Shown piece after piece: positions 7,563 to 15,842 of a stretch of DNA of 23,061 bases. Source of the stretch: Chloroflexota bacterium (GTDB lineage: Bacteria; Chloroflexota; Anaerolineae; UBA1429); contig JAAZBY010000038.1 of assembly GCA_012513595.1 (NCBI GenBank), forward strand, positions 1 through 23,061, in the 5' to 3' direction. The stretch's first letter is position 1; the number at the start of each line of letters is the position of its first letter. The translations under genes and the position numbers were made by a program. The notes under the pieces are model-generated. The model did no database searches. It had not been told where the DNA came from and saw only the letters and a list, made by a program, of their open reading frames with translations.

Positions 7563-7823
7563 CTACCTCCCCAGGGCCTGCACAGGGCGGTCCAGCTCGA
7601 CGCGGCTGACCCAGGGCTTGTCCAGCAGTTCGAGGGCCATCCTGCCGGTGCAGCGCACGCCGACGGTGCGCGTCAGGCGGAAGGTCCTGGTCACTCGGCA
7701 GCCGCGCTCCTCGAGCTCGGCGACCCGGGAGCCCATATCTCCGGAGACGTGCAGAATCAGGTCCACCCACTTGCGCGGGTTGCTGCTCCAGGCCTGTCGG
7801 GTGGCACGATCCACACTAGCCAT
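7563..7823 (-). CDS. Free-standing subtilisin-propeptide-like (I9-like) small protein
   Basis: An 86-residue protein with no signal peptide. Its predicted order is strand (VDLILHVSG, 20-28), helix (SRVAELEERG, 32-41), two strands (CRVTRTFRLTRTVGVRC, 42-58), helix (RMALELLDKP, 61-70) and strand (WVSRVELDRPVQAL, 71-84). This matches the ferredoxin-like fold of I9 subtilisin propeptides and free subtilisin inhibitors. Its C-terminal 'LDRPVQAL' parallels 'QDLPVQAF' in the propeptide of the downstream subtilase. I infer that it binds that protease as an inhibitor, chaperone in trans, or both. The family call rests on pattern reading, not a search. ATG 7823 has AAGGAGG about nine bases before it. 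It is the first gene of the two-gene unit under the promoter at 7869-7897. Confidence 0.75.
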   Translation of the reverse strand: MASVDRATRQAWSSNPRKWVDLILHVSGDMGSRVAELEERGCRVTRTFRLTRTVGVRCTGRMALELLDKPWVSRVELDRPVQALGR

Positions 7824-7868
7824 TGGTTGACTCCTCCTTCGCGTCCAGCTTGCCACGGGTCGCCTGGC

Positions 7869-7897
7869 ATCATACGCGCGAGTGGCCCTCTGGTCAA
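7869..7897 (-). promoter_or_regulatory. Sigma-70 promoter of the propeptide/subtilase pair
   Basis: TTGACC and TATGAT are separated by 17 bases on the minus strand, about 45 bases before the ATG at 7823. Each box has five of six consensus bases. Confidence 0.75.
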
Positions 7898-7932
7898 CGC
7901 GGCGCGCGCTGTACGGCGGTGGCGAGCGGCAC

Positions 7933-7938
7933 TATAAT
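7933..7938 (+). promoter_or_regulatory. Perfect -10 box (TATAAT) upstream of the phosphotriesterase-family gene
   Basis: TATAAT lies 55 bases before the ATG at 7994. The hexamer 17 bases upstream is a poor -35 match, so regulation by an activator is possible. It lies 35 bases from the divergent promoter's -35 box, so a shared regulator could act on both. Confidence 0.45.
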
Positions 7939-7993
7939 GTGGTGGTCCACGCCACCCGCCGGTCAGGATCACCACACGCTGCTGGAGGTGCCC

Positions 7994-8914
7994 ATGGCGC
8001 ACATCGAGACGGTGAGCGGCCCGATCGCTCCGCAGGACCTGGGCCTGACGCTGAGCCACGAGCACATCCTGGTCGACTTTGCCGGCGCCGCTGTGACGGG
8101 CCCGCACCGCTGGGACCGGGCCCGAGTGGTCGCGCGGATGCTCCCGTACCTGCGTGAGGCGCAGGGCTATGGCGTCCGCGCCGTGGTCGAGTGCACGCCG
8201 GCCTACTTGGGCAGGGACGTGCGCGTCCTCGGGCGCCTCTCCGAGGCTAGCGGGCTGCACCTGATCACCAACACCGGCCTCTACCGGGAGCCACACGTCC
8301 CCGCGGACGCCTTCCCCCTCACCCCGGAGGAGCTCGCCGCCCGCTGGATCGCCGAGTGGACCGACGGGATCGACGGGACCGCCGTCCGCCCCGGGCTGAT
8401 CAAGATCGCCGTGAACCCGGGCGCCCTGCTGCCCATCCAGCGCAAGATCGTCCGTGCCGCGGCGCTGACCCACCTGGCCACGGGGCTGACCATCGCCTGC
8501 CACACCAACGATGCCGCCTCGGCCCATGAGGCGCTAGACATTGTTGAGGCGGCCGGCATGGACCCGGCGCATTACATCGTCGTCCATGCGCACAACATGC
8601 CCCGGGCCTCCGAGCAGGACGCTCTGCACGCGCGGGGCTGCTGGCTCTCGTACGACAACGTCGGCGGGGGAGGCACGCTGGACACCTACCTGCACCTGGT
8701 TACCCGAGCGCTGGAGCAGGGGCGCGAGGGCCGGGTGCTTATCTCTCACGATGCGGGCTGGTACCACGTCGGAGAGCCGGATGGCGGCGCCATCCGGCCC
8801 TTCACGGCGATCTTTACCGACCTCCTGCCGGCGCTGCGTGCCCGCGGGGTGGACGCCGGCCTGGAGCAGACGCTGCTGGTGCACAACCCCGCCCGGGCGC
8901 TGACGATCGGCTAG
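7994..8914 (+). CDS. Phosphotriesterase-family metal hydrolase (PTE/PLL/PHP-like)
   Basis: A 306-residue amidohydrolase-superfamily TIM barrel. The metal ligands are readable in order: HEH (His22, His24), the bridging Lys137 (LIKIAV), His170 (IACHT), His198 or His200 (VVHAHN) and Asp253 (SHDAGWY). This is the phosphotriesterase/lactonase pattern with a carboxylated lysine. Natural substrates in the family are mostly lactones or sugar-acid esters rather than phosphotriesters, and next to sugar-isomerase-type genes a sugar lactone is plausible. The frame is open far upstream, but ATG 7994 has GGAGG five bases before it and gives the family N-terminus 'METV-GPI..'-like. Its TAG stop interlocks with that of the convergent isomerase gene. 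Confidence 0.9.
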   Translation: MAHIETVSGPIAPQDLGLTLSHEHILVDFAGAAVTGPHRWDRARVVARMLPYLREAQGYGVRAVVECTPAYLGRDVRVLGRLSEASGLHLITNTGLYREPHVPADAFPLTPEELAARWIAEWTDGIDGTAVRPGLIKIAVNPGALLPIQRKIVRAAALTHLATGLTIACHTNDAASAHEALDIVEAAGMDPAHYIVVHAHNMPRASEQDALHARGCWLSYDNVGGGGTLDTYLHLVTRALEQGREGRVLISHDAGWYHVGEPDGGAIRPFTAIFTDLLPALRARGVDAGLEQTLLVHNPARALTIG

Positions 8915-9744
8915 CCGTTCCGCGGGGCCCCGCGGTGCGCCGCGATCATCGCGGTCAGGCGCTGGCCATCTCGGAGCGCCTGGGCCAAGAGGCCCGGTTC
9001 GTCGAGGCCAGACAGGCGGATGGACAGCTCCTGGCTGACGGGCTTGTCGTACGAGGAGGCAGCCATGATACGGGCCAGCCGCCCCCAATCGACGGTGCCG
9101 GTGAACATGGGCTTGTGCTGGTCGGCCGTGCCGTCGTTGTCGTGGAGGTGCACCGAGATCAGGCGGTCCTTTAGGCGCTCCAGGTAGTCCAGCCCCTCGC
9201 CGGCGGTGTTCCCGTGCCCACAGTCGTAGCAGAGGCCTACATAGTCCCCATCGTACTCGGACAGCACCCGGGTGATGGTAGCCATGTGCCCGCGGCCACC
9301 GTTCTCGATGGCGATGCGCACGCCGGTGGCGCGGCTCACCGGGGTCAGCGCGTCCAGAGAGCGGCGCAACACGCCCCAGTAGATGCTGGCCTCCTCGGGC
9401 TGCTCGGGAGCGGTCGGGATGTGCATGATCACCACGCCCCCGCCGAGCCGCGCGGTCATCTCCAGGCGGTTGGCGACCAGCTCGACGCCGGCCAGCCGCT
9501 CGTACTCGACGCGCGAGTACCAGCACTTTTCCACGCCGGCCGAGCCGTGGAGATCCAGCAGGCGCAGCCCGACCTCGTCCAGCCAGCGCGCGATCTGGTC
9601 AATCTCGGGGCGGGAGTAGAGGAAATCGGTGTTCCACTGGTGGCACCAGTGGATGTGCGTAAAGCCGGCCGCGGCGATGTCGCGCAGGTATTGCTCGGGC
9701 GACCCCAGGCTGGTGACATAATCGGTCGTGATCGACAAGTCCAT
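8911..9744 (-). CDS. Sugar phosphate isomerase/epimerase-like TIM barrel protein
   Basis: A 277-residue xylose-isomerase-like (AP-endonuclease 2 family) barrel. Likely metal ligands are Glu147 (IAIENG), Asp174 and His177 (CYDCGHGN), His199/His201 (SVHLHDN) and Glu239 (SQEL). The 'LLDLHGSAG' strand at about 62-70 belongs to the same pocket. Such proteins epimerise or isomerise ketoses, inositols or related sugars; the substrate cannot be named. ATG 9744 has GAGGAG six bases upstream. It follows the nitrilase-family gene by 89 bp on the same strand and is probably in the same transcript. Its TAG stop overlaps the stop of the phosphotriesterase-family gene inside one CTAG, leaving no space for a terminator. 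Confidence 0.9.
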   Translation of the reverse strand: MDLSITTDYVTSLGSPEQYLRDIAAAGFTHIHWCHQWNTDFLYSRPEIDQIARWLDEVGLRLLDLHGSAGVEKCWYSRVEYERLAGVELVANRLEMTARLGGGVVIMHIPTAPEQPEEASIYWGVLRRSLDALTPVSRATGVRIAIENGGRGHMATITRVLSEYDGDYVGLCYDCGHGNTAGEGLDYLERLKDRLISVHLHDNDGTADQHKPMFTGTVDWGRLARIMAASSYDKPVSQELSIRLSGLDEPGLLAQALRDGQRLTAMIAAHRGAPRNG

Positions 9745-9833
9745 CTCTTGCTCCTCTGCGTGCGCGGCGACTGTGGCCGCTGTGTGATATCGGCTTGACG
9801 GCGTCCTTACGAAGTGTTAACAAAGAGAGAAGG

Positions 9834-10709
9834 TTACAGCGTCGGCTCGACGAGGGCGCCGTAGACCTCGGGCCGTCGGGTCTGCAGCATAAAGCAGGCC
9901 TGGCTGCGGCGCTCGGCCACGAGGCTTCCGTCGAGGGGCACGATCAGTGTCTCCTCCTCGACGTCCTGGCTGCGAGACTCGGCGATCAACCCCCCGTAGG
10001 GGTCGAACGCCATGCAGCCGCCAGGGTGGTTGGCCTCAACGCCGGGGTAGTCGTCCGCCGAGCGGCCAGCGGTGTTGGCGGCCAGCACAAAGCAGCCGTT
10101 AAAGAGGGCGTGGCTCGCCAGGGTGACCGACCAGTGCTGCTTGCGAGAGGCCACGGCCTTGCGGCGGTCCGCTTCGCTGCGCCAGGCGCCAGCGCGTGCC
10201 GCATGTGGGGCGAGGATGACTTCGGCTCCTTTGACGGCCAGGCAGCGCGCTGGCTCGGGGAACTCGGAGTCGTAGCAGATCACCGTGCCGACCCGCGCCC
10301 CCGGGATGGCCAGGACGGGCATGTGCGTGCCGGCTCGAAAGTAAAAGTACTCGTCGCGCGAGAGGTGGATCTTGCGCTGCTTGCCGATGTACCCATCAGG
10401 GCCGACCAGGAACTGGGTGTTGTAGTGGATGCCGAGGTCATCCTCGGCGATCCCGGCGGAGATCGTGATGCCCAGCTCAATGGCCAGCTCGGTCAACAGG
10501 CGACAGGCAGGGCCGTTGGGCACCTCTTCCGCCTCCGCCACCATGGCACGGTGGCCGGCGTGGCCGGTGATGCCGAGCTCCGGGAAGGCCACCAGTGAGG
10601 CGCCCTGGGCGGCGGCGGCCCGGGCCAGGGCCACGGTGCGCTCCAGGTTGGCGGCCTTGTGCCCCATGGGGCTGGCATGTTGCACGAGGGCTACGGTGAT
10701 CGACTCCAT
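9834..10709 (-). CDS. Carbon-nitrogen hydrolase (nitrilase superfamily)
   Basis: A 291-residue enzyme of normal family length with the Glu-Lys-Cys triad: Glu44 (FPELGITG), Lys113 (RKIHL) and Cys145 (VICYDSEFPE). Members hydrolyse amides, carbamoyl groups or rarely nitriles. The 'KIHLSRDEYFYFRAG' segment resembles N-carbamoyl/omega-amidase-type members, but the substrate is uncertain. A purine-rich AGGAGAGAGAG lies upstream of ATG 10709, with the best SD core rather far (about 14 bases) and a weaker GAGAG closer. It is first in a two-gene unit with the isomerase-like gene under the promoter at 10793-10821. Confidence 0.9.
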   Translation of the reverse strand: MESITVALVQHASPMGHKAANLERTVALARAAAAQGASLVAFPELGITGHAGHRAMVAEAEEVPNGPACRLLTELAIELGITISAGIAEDDLGIHYNTQFLVGPDGYIGKQRKIHLSRDEYFYFRAGTHMPVLAIPGARVGTVICYDSEFPEPARCLAVKGAEVILAPHAARAGAWRSEADRRKAVASRKQHWSVTLASHALFNGCFVLAANTAGRSADDYPGVEANHPGGCMAFDPYGGLIAESRSQDVEEETLIVPLDGSLVAERRSQACFMLQTRRPEVYGALVEPTL

Positions 10710-10792
10710 ATGCGACTCTCTCTCTCCTGGCGGCGGTGCCGGGCTGGCAACGAGCGCAGCGCTGGGAATCTGCTCCTCCCAGCCTCCGGGCT

Positions 10793-10821
10793 ATTCTAGG
10801 CATCGAGGAACGCCAGGGCAA
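10793..10821 (-). promoter_or_regulatory. Sigma-70 promoter of the nitrilase/isomerase unit
   Basis: TTGCCC and TAGAAT are separated by 17 bases on the minus strand, giving a leader of about 75 bases. Confidence 0.65.
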
Positions 10822-10848
10822 GGCGAGCACATGGGGCTCGAACGCGCG

Positions 10849-10914
10849 TTTCACTGCGTATTAACCTCCACTTAATATGTGGTTTACGTGTTCTCAGTGC
10901 CCGGCACCTATACT
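10849..10914 (+). promoter_or_regulatory. AT-rich promoter region of the sensor kinase gene
   Basis: An unusually AT-rich patch in this GC-rich DNA holds two candidate promoters. TTTCAC is followed after 18 bases by TAATAT (10849-10878), and TATACT lies at 10909-10914 with TTTACG 20 bases upstream. The leader to the kinase start is 160-200 bases. Nothing else is evident in 10710-11056 besides the divergent promoter. Confidence 0.45.
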
Positions 10915-11074
10915 GGGACCGAGCGTAACCGGATCGCGGCGCTGGGGCTCGACGGCCGCCGGCGAGGCGGGTGAGAGCAGTCTGGCAGAGACGCCTGCCA
11001 CGCCCCGTGCGGTACCGCGGGCATCAGGGCAGCCAGAGAGGGGCGAGTGTTAGGCCGTGCCGAGAGACACGACG

Positions 11075-14000
11075 ATGGACCAGGACGAACGCCTGGCCAG
11101 GACGGCGCGCACCTTGGATGAAGGCGCCCGCGACAACCCTGGCGCGTTGGGCTCAGCGCCAGCCCACGTGCCGCCCACGCGGCTGGAGGTGACCGTCGAC
11201 GAGACGGATCTCTCATCCGCCAGCGCGGCCATCGCTAGGCTAGCGCTGCCCGCCGCGGTAGAGCAGGCCCTGGCAGGCGACGTGGCTCGCTGTCTTGCCG
11301 AACGCCAGCCGGTCAGGGCACGCTGTGAGTACATCTCTGACAGTGGGGAGCGCATCGCCGTGCGCTACCACGTCTGCCGAGTCGAGCCATCCAGTGGGCC
11401 CGGAAGTACCGTCTCGATTACTGTCGAGCAGGAGGGTCCCGGCAGCACCGCACCAGGGATCGCCATGCCAGCCTCGATCGCCGCGCAGCTCCTGGACCTC
11501 TCCAACATGCTCGTGTACGTCAAGGACCTCTCTGGGCGGTACACCTACGTCAACGAGCGACTCTCCGCCCTGTACGGCCTCCCGAGTGACCAGGTACTGG
11601 GCCGGACTGACCACGACCTCTTTGAGCCTTCCATCGCTGACCGCCTGTGGGCCGCTGAGCAACACGTCCTCGAGGCCGAGGCGCCCCTGCAGATCGAAGA
11701 GTCCCTTCCGGCCGGGGGGCGGGCGCGCCTATACCTGTCCAGCAAGTTCGCCATGCAAGACGCCTCCGGCTTGCCGGCGGGCGTGTGCAGCATCTCGACC
11801 GACATCACCGAGCGCGCTACGGCCGATACCACGCTGAGCCGCAGCGCCGACCGCCTCATGGCCCTCAACACCTGTTTCCTCAGTTTTGGGCCGGATCCCG
11901 AAGAGAACATGCGGCAGCTGACCAGCCTGTCCAAGGACTTGCTGGGCGGCTCCTTCGCCATGTACCAGCGGGCGGGGCGCGGCATGATCTCGTCGATGGG
12001 CATCTGGAGCGCCGCCTCCGAATCGGCAGGCGGAGGGCAGCTGTGCGACGCCCTCTATGCCCAAGGTGGGGATGAGGTGCTCGTCACGCGGCGGCTGCAG
12101 GAGTCGCCCTTCCGCTACTCTGACCCGAACGTGGCGCAGTACGGTCTGCAGACCCACGTGGGGCGCCTCGTGCGGCTGGGAGAGCGCGTGCTAGGGGCCG
12201 TGTGCGTGGCGTATCAGGAGGACGTCGAGCCGACCGAGGAGGACAAGCGGCTGCTCGGCATGGTCGCGTCGGCGCTGGCAGCCGAAGAGCGCCGGCTGCG
12301 CGCTGAGGAGCGCCAGGCGGTCGCCTACGGGATTGCCGACGCCGCCTCGCGCAGCGCGGGGCTACGCGAACTGGGCGGCTACATCCATCAGGAACTGCAG
12401 CGCCTGGTGGAGGCACGCAACTTTTACCTGGCGCTGGACGATCCCGTCAGCAAGCAGATCGTTTTCCCCTACTATGTGGACGAGACCCTGCCGCCAGGCT
12501 CTGAGCGGCCGGGCCGACCGTATGACGAGGGGCTCACCGAGTACGTGCTGCGCAGCGGCAAGGCCATGCTCCTGCACGAGGACGACATCCGCGCGCTGGT
12601 ACGCAAGGGTACCGTACGCGTGATCGGCACGTTGCCGCGGGTGTGGCTGGGCGTCCCGCTGATGGACGGGACGGACACCGTGGGGATGATGGCCGTTCAG
12701 AGCTACTCCTTTGCCCAAGCCTACGACGAGGAAGACCTGGACTTTATGGCCTTCGTCTCCGGGCAGGTGGCCACGGCCATCAAGGGCAAGCGCTCCAGCG
12801 ACAGGCTTTTGGAGAGCGAACAGCGTTACCGCCTGCTGGCCGAGCACGTCTCAGACATCATCTGGGCCCGTGACCCCAACCTGCGCCTGTCGTACATCAG
12901 CGCCTCGGTCGAGCGCGTCCTGGGGTTCTCCGTCGCCGAGGCTCTGGCGCAGTCGATCGACCAGTCCCTCACGCCGTCGTCCGCACGGCTCCTGCGCACT
13001 GCGCTGGAGGAGGTGACCGACGCCCCGCCCGCTCCGGAGGAGCACAGGACCCTCGAGCTCGAGCACTACCGTAAGGACGGCTCGACCATCTGGGCAGAGG
13101 TCAAGATGACGCTGCTCCGCGATGCCGGGGGGCGCATCCAGCGGGTCCTCGGCGTCACGCGGGACATCACCGAGCGCCGCGAGCTGGAGCGCCAGTTCCG
13201 CCAGATCAACAAGATGGAGAGCCTTGGGCAGCTGGCAGGCGGCATCGCACACCACTTTAACAACCTGCTCACGGTGATCAACGGCTACAGCCAGTTCATG
13301 ATCGGCGCTCTGGAGGAGGACGATCCGGTCCGGCGGGACGCCGAGTCGATCCTCAAGGCAGGTCGGCGCGCCGCCGACCTGACCCGGCAGCTCCTCGACT
13401 TTAGCCGCCGGCGCGTCCTCAACCCGGACGTGGTCGACCTGAACGACCTGTTGCCGCAGACGGCGGACATGCTGCGCAACGTCATTGGCGACAACATCCG
13501 GCTCACGCTGGACCTCGCTGAGGGGGTGCCGTGCGTGCGCATCGATCCCGGCCAGATCGAGCAAGTGGTCCTGAACCTGGCGGTGAACTCGCGGGATGCC
13601 ATGCCCGAAGGGGGCGTGCTGACCCTCTCCACTCGCCCGGTGGAGGCCGAGGAGCTGCACAGTGCCGAACGGAACGGGGCCCTCGCGGCGCGGTACGTGC
13701 GACTGAGCGTCGTCGACACGGGCTGTGGGATGGCGCAAGAAGTCCGAGACCACCTGTTCGAGCCGTTCTACACCACCAAGGAGGTGGGTGAGGGGACCGG
13801 CCTGGGCCTGGCCACCGTCTATGGCATCGTGACGCAGGCGGGCGGCCATATTACCGTCGACACGGCCGAGGGGGCAGGGACCGCCTTCCATGTCTTCCTG
13901 CCGGCGGTGGCCGATACGCCCCGCCCAGAGGCCGCCCCCGAGCCCTCCGAGGCCGCCCCCGGCGGGCGTGAGGTGATCCTGGTGCTCGAGGACGAGCAGG

Positions 14001-14335
14001 ATGTGCGCGAGCTGGCCGTGCGCATGCTCGACCGCCTGGGCTACACCGTGCTGGCGGCCGCCAGCGGCACGGCCGGCCTCCAGCTGGCTCGCGGCAGTGA
14101 TCGCCCGATCGACCTGATCCTCTCTGACGTCATGCTGCCGGAGACGCGGGCGGTCGACTTTGTGCGAGACGTGCGCCGCGCGCACCCGCGGGTCAAGGTG
14201 CTGTATATGTCCGGGTACAGCGATGGCAGCGTCCTGAGCCAGGAGGTCGAGGAGGCCCGGGCGCCCTTTATCGGCAAGCCGTTCACGCTGCTCAAGCTGG
14301 CCCAAAAGGTCCGCCAGGTGCTGGATAGCGACTGA
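11075..14335 (+). CDS. Hybrid sensor histidine kinase (PAS-GAF-GAF-PAS-HisKA-HATPase-REC)
   Basis: A 1086-residue soluble sensor kinase without transmembrane helices. Approximate domains: degenerate sensory N-terminus (1-125), PAS (130-250), GAF (255-410), GAF (418-580), PAS (582-705, ending in DITERRELERQ), HisKA (710-785), HATPase (793-943) and receiver (966-1080). The phosphate-accepting His is His726 in GIAHHFNN, where the family usually has AHDFNN. The ATP lid shows N-box 'NLAVNSRDAMPEGG', 'DTGCGM' and 'GEGTGLGLATVYGI'. The receiver has LEDEQDV, phospho-Asp1018 (LILSDVMLPE), YMSGYSD and the conserved Lys in FIGKPF. Start choice is weak: ATG 11075 has GAGAG eight bases before it, and GTG 11057 is an alternative. 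No separate response regulator is adjacent, so targets are unknown. Confidence 0.93.
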   Translation: MDQDERLARTARTLDEGARDNPGALGSAPAHVPPTRLEVTVDETDLSSASAAIARLALPAAVEQALAGDVARCLAERQPVRARCEYISDSGERIAVRYHVCRVEPSSGPGSTVSITVEQEGPGSTAPGIAMPASIAAQLLDLSNMLVYVKDLSGRYTYVNERLSALYGLPSDQVLGRTDHDLFEPSIADRLWAAEQHVLEAEAPLQIEESLPAGGRARLYLSSKFAMQDASGLPAGVCSISTDITERATADTTLSRSADRLMALNTCFLSFGPDPEENMRQLTSLSKDLLGGSFAMYQRAGRGMISSMGIWSAASESAGGGQLCDALYAQGGDEVLVTRRLQESPFRYSDPNVAQYGLQTHVGRLVRLGERVLGAVCVAYQEDVEPTEEDKRLLGMVASALAAEERRLRAEERQAVAYGIADAASRSAGLRELGGYIHQELQRLVEARNFYLALDDPVSKQIVFPYYVDETLPPGSERPGRPYDEGLTEYVLRSGKAMLLHEDDIRALVRKGTVRVIGTLPRVWLGVPLMDGTDTVGMMAVQSYSFAQAYDEEDLDFMAFVSGQVATAIKGKRSSDRLLESEQRYRLLAEHVSDIIWARDPNLRLSYISASVERVLGFSVAEALAQSIDQSLTPSSARLLRTALEEVTDAPPAPEEHRTLELEHYRKDGSTIWAEVKMTLLRDAGGRIQRVLGVTRDITERRELERQFRQINKMESLGQLAGGIAHHFNNLLTVINGYSQFMIGALEEDDPVRRDAESILKAGRRAADLTRQLLDFSRRRVLNPDVVDLNDLLPQTADMLRNVIGDNIRLTLDLAEGVPCVRIDPGQIEQVVLNLAVNSRDAMPEGGVLTLSTRPVEAEELHSAERNGALAARYVRLSVVDTGCGMAQEVRDHLFEPFYTTKEVGEGTGLGLATVYGIVTQAGGHITVDTAEGAGTAFHVFLPAVADTPRPEAAPEPSEAAPGGREVILVLEDEQDVRELAVRMLDRLGYTVLAAASGTAGLQLARGSDRPIDLILSDVMLPETRAVDFVRDVRRAHPRVKVLYMSGYSDGSVLSQEVEEARAPFIGKPFTLLKLAQKVRQVLDSD

Positions 14336-14390
14336 TCCGGCCGGCCAGCCCGGGCGCACCCGGCGTGGCAACATGGGGATGGATAGAGCG

Positions 14391-14420
14391 CGGAGGTCCA
14401 GGCGAGTGCCTGGACCTCCG
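14391..14420 (+). terminator. Terminator after the sensor kinase
   Basis: A 13-base-pair stem (CGGAGGTCCAGGC with GCCTGGACCTCCG) and GAGT loop are followed by TCTTTGTG. It lies between the convergent kinase and PA14 genes. Confidence 0.85.
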
Positions 14421-14441
14421 TCTTTGTGCGTGGCGCCAGGC

Positions 14442-15842
14442 TTACTGGCGTGCCCAGCGAAACTCGATGTAGGCGTCCTTCTCGACCTCGCGATAGTCGA
14501 GGCGGATGGTATGCCACTCACCCCCGAGGACGACCGAGTTGGTGAACTGCTGGCCCGGTGAAGCCCACCAGGAGTCCTCGCGGATCAGCTGCCCGTCCAC
14601 AAACAGGCGGAAGCCGTCGTCCGCCTTGGTCGTGAACAGGTAGGTGCCCGGCTGACCCCGGAAGGCGTGCGTCCAGGAGACGGAAAAGTTGTCGCTCGGC
14701 ATGGTGGGCGGTGTGGCGCCGGTCTCGGAGTGGAGCGAGGGAGCCCCGCTGCCCCAGGAGAAGGCCAGCTTTTCGCTGGTGATCCGGCCGGAGGTGTCCT
14801 TGGTCGGGGGCGACGCCATCGCGTCGTCCTGCTCCCAGATGGGCGGTTCGCTCAGGTTCGCGTTGTTGTAGTACTTGCCGCGGTAGCCGAACTCGTTGTA
14901 GGTGCCGCCAAAGGCGTAGCGGAAGTCCAGCCGGGCCTCGCCGACGACCTCGTGGAAGGTCACCGTGATGACGTACCATCCCGGCGGGAGGATCTCGTGG
15001 GTCGAGGTCGTCTGCCCCGACGCGCCGGAGTACTTGTCGATGCTGGCCTGGCCGGGGGCCCACTTGTCGAGCCACACCTGGCCACCGTCATCGGCTGTCA
15101 GGAAGAACACGTAGCTACCGTAATCGGGCAGGTACACGGCACGGGTAAAGCGCGCGGAAAAGTAGTCGTACGGGACGCCAGACGGCGAGCCCGAGCCCCA
15201 GTTGAGCTGCAGCGACTCTTCATTGCGGACCACCACGGGGTCGCCGCTCATCCACTCGTTGTTCCAGTACTCGGCGCGCCAGCCGGGGAACTCGGCCTTG
15301 TTCGTCCAGAAGGCCCGCACGCGTGCCCCTCCGAACCACTCCACGTACTCGATCTTGATCTCGTGGTACCCGGCCGTGGAGAAGGTATGCTCGTGGACGC
15401 TGCTGTGCGTCCCGCGCGGGCTGCCCGACCACATGTCCAACACGTTCGAGCCGTCGATGTACAGGCGTCCGCCGTCGTCAGCGGTCAGCACGAACTGGTA
15501 GGTGCCGGGCTCAAACCAGATGTCGCGCGTGAAGCGCGCTGAGAAGTAGTCCGCGTTGACGCCGTTGCCAGGGCCGCCTTCTCCCCATTCCTTCTCGATG
15601 AACTTGGTCTGCTCATAGGTGGTGTACACGGGCGAGCCGGTCGGCGTGACGTCGTTATAGTACTCCAGGCGCCAGCCGAGGTTCGGCGTGGGGATCGGCT
15701 CGTTCCACAGCAGGGGCAGGTACATCGGGGTCAGGGCCTGGGCGCCCACTAGGGCACCCCCGGGCACCAGCAGCCAGAGGCTCAAAGCCACGACCGCCAC
15801 CGTTAGCAGGAGGTGGCGTGCACGGATACGACGTTTTGGCAT
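14442..15842 (-). CDS. Secreted protein with three PA14 domains
   Basis: A 466-residue exported protein. It has a basic N-terminus and hydrophobic core (LLLTVAVVALSLWLLVPGGA) with probable cleavage after GAQA at 36, then a YLPLLWNEP linker. Three tandem PA14-like beta-barrels follow at about 55-183, 187-311 and 320-466. Each repeats the same landmarks: an aromatic start (WRLEYYN, WRAEYWN, RGKYYN), a DYFSARFTR-type strand, a TADDG turn (TADDGGRLYIDG, TADDGGQVWLD, TKADDGFRLFVDG) and a final amphipathic strand (IKIEYVEW, ITVTFHEV, IRLDYREV). PA14 domains usually bind carbohydrate. There is no catalytic domain, anchor or sorting signal, so it may be a glycan-binding or matrix protein. ATG 15842 has GGGAGG upstream. 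The frame is open further upstream, but this start gives the signal peptide. Confidence 0.9.
   Translation of the reverse strand: MPKRRIRARHLLLTVAVVALSLWLLVPGGALVGAQALTPMYLPLLWNEPIPTPNLGWRLEYYNDVTPTGSPVYTTYEQTKFIEKEWGEGGPGNGVNADYFSARFTRDIWFEPGTYQFVLTADDGGRLYIDGSNVLDMWSGSPRGTHSSVHEHTFSTAGYHEIKIEYVEWFGGARVRAFWTNKAEFPGWRAEYWNNEWMSGDPVVVRNEESLQLNWGSGSPSGVPYDYFSARFTRAVYLPDYGSYVFFLTADDGGQVWLDKWAPGQASIDKYSGASGQTTSTHEILPPGWYVITVTFHEVVGEARLDFRYAFGGTYNEFGYRGKYYNNANLSEPPIWEQDDAMASPPTKDTSGRITSEKLAFSWGSGAPSLHSETGATPPTMPSDNFSVSWTHAFRGQPGTYLFTTKADDGFRLFVDGQLIREDSWWASPGQQFTNSVVLGGEWHTIRLDYREVEKDAYIEFRWARQ

Noticed and set aside
12851..14521. Very long minus-strand open frame opposite the sensor kinase
   Set aside because: It is antisense to a kinase with complete, ordered motifs, has no recognisable domain, and its length reflects the codon bias of GC-rich DNA.
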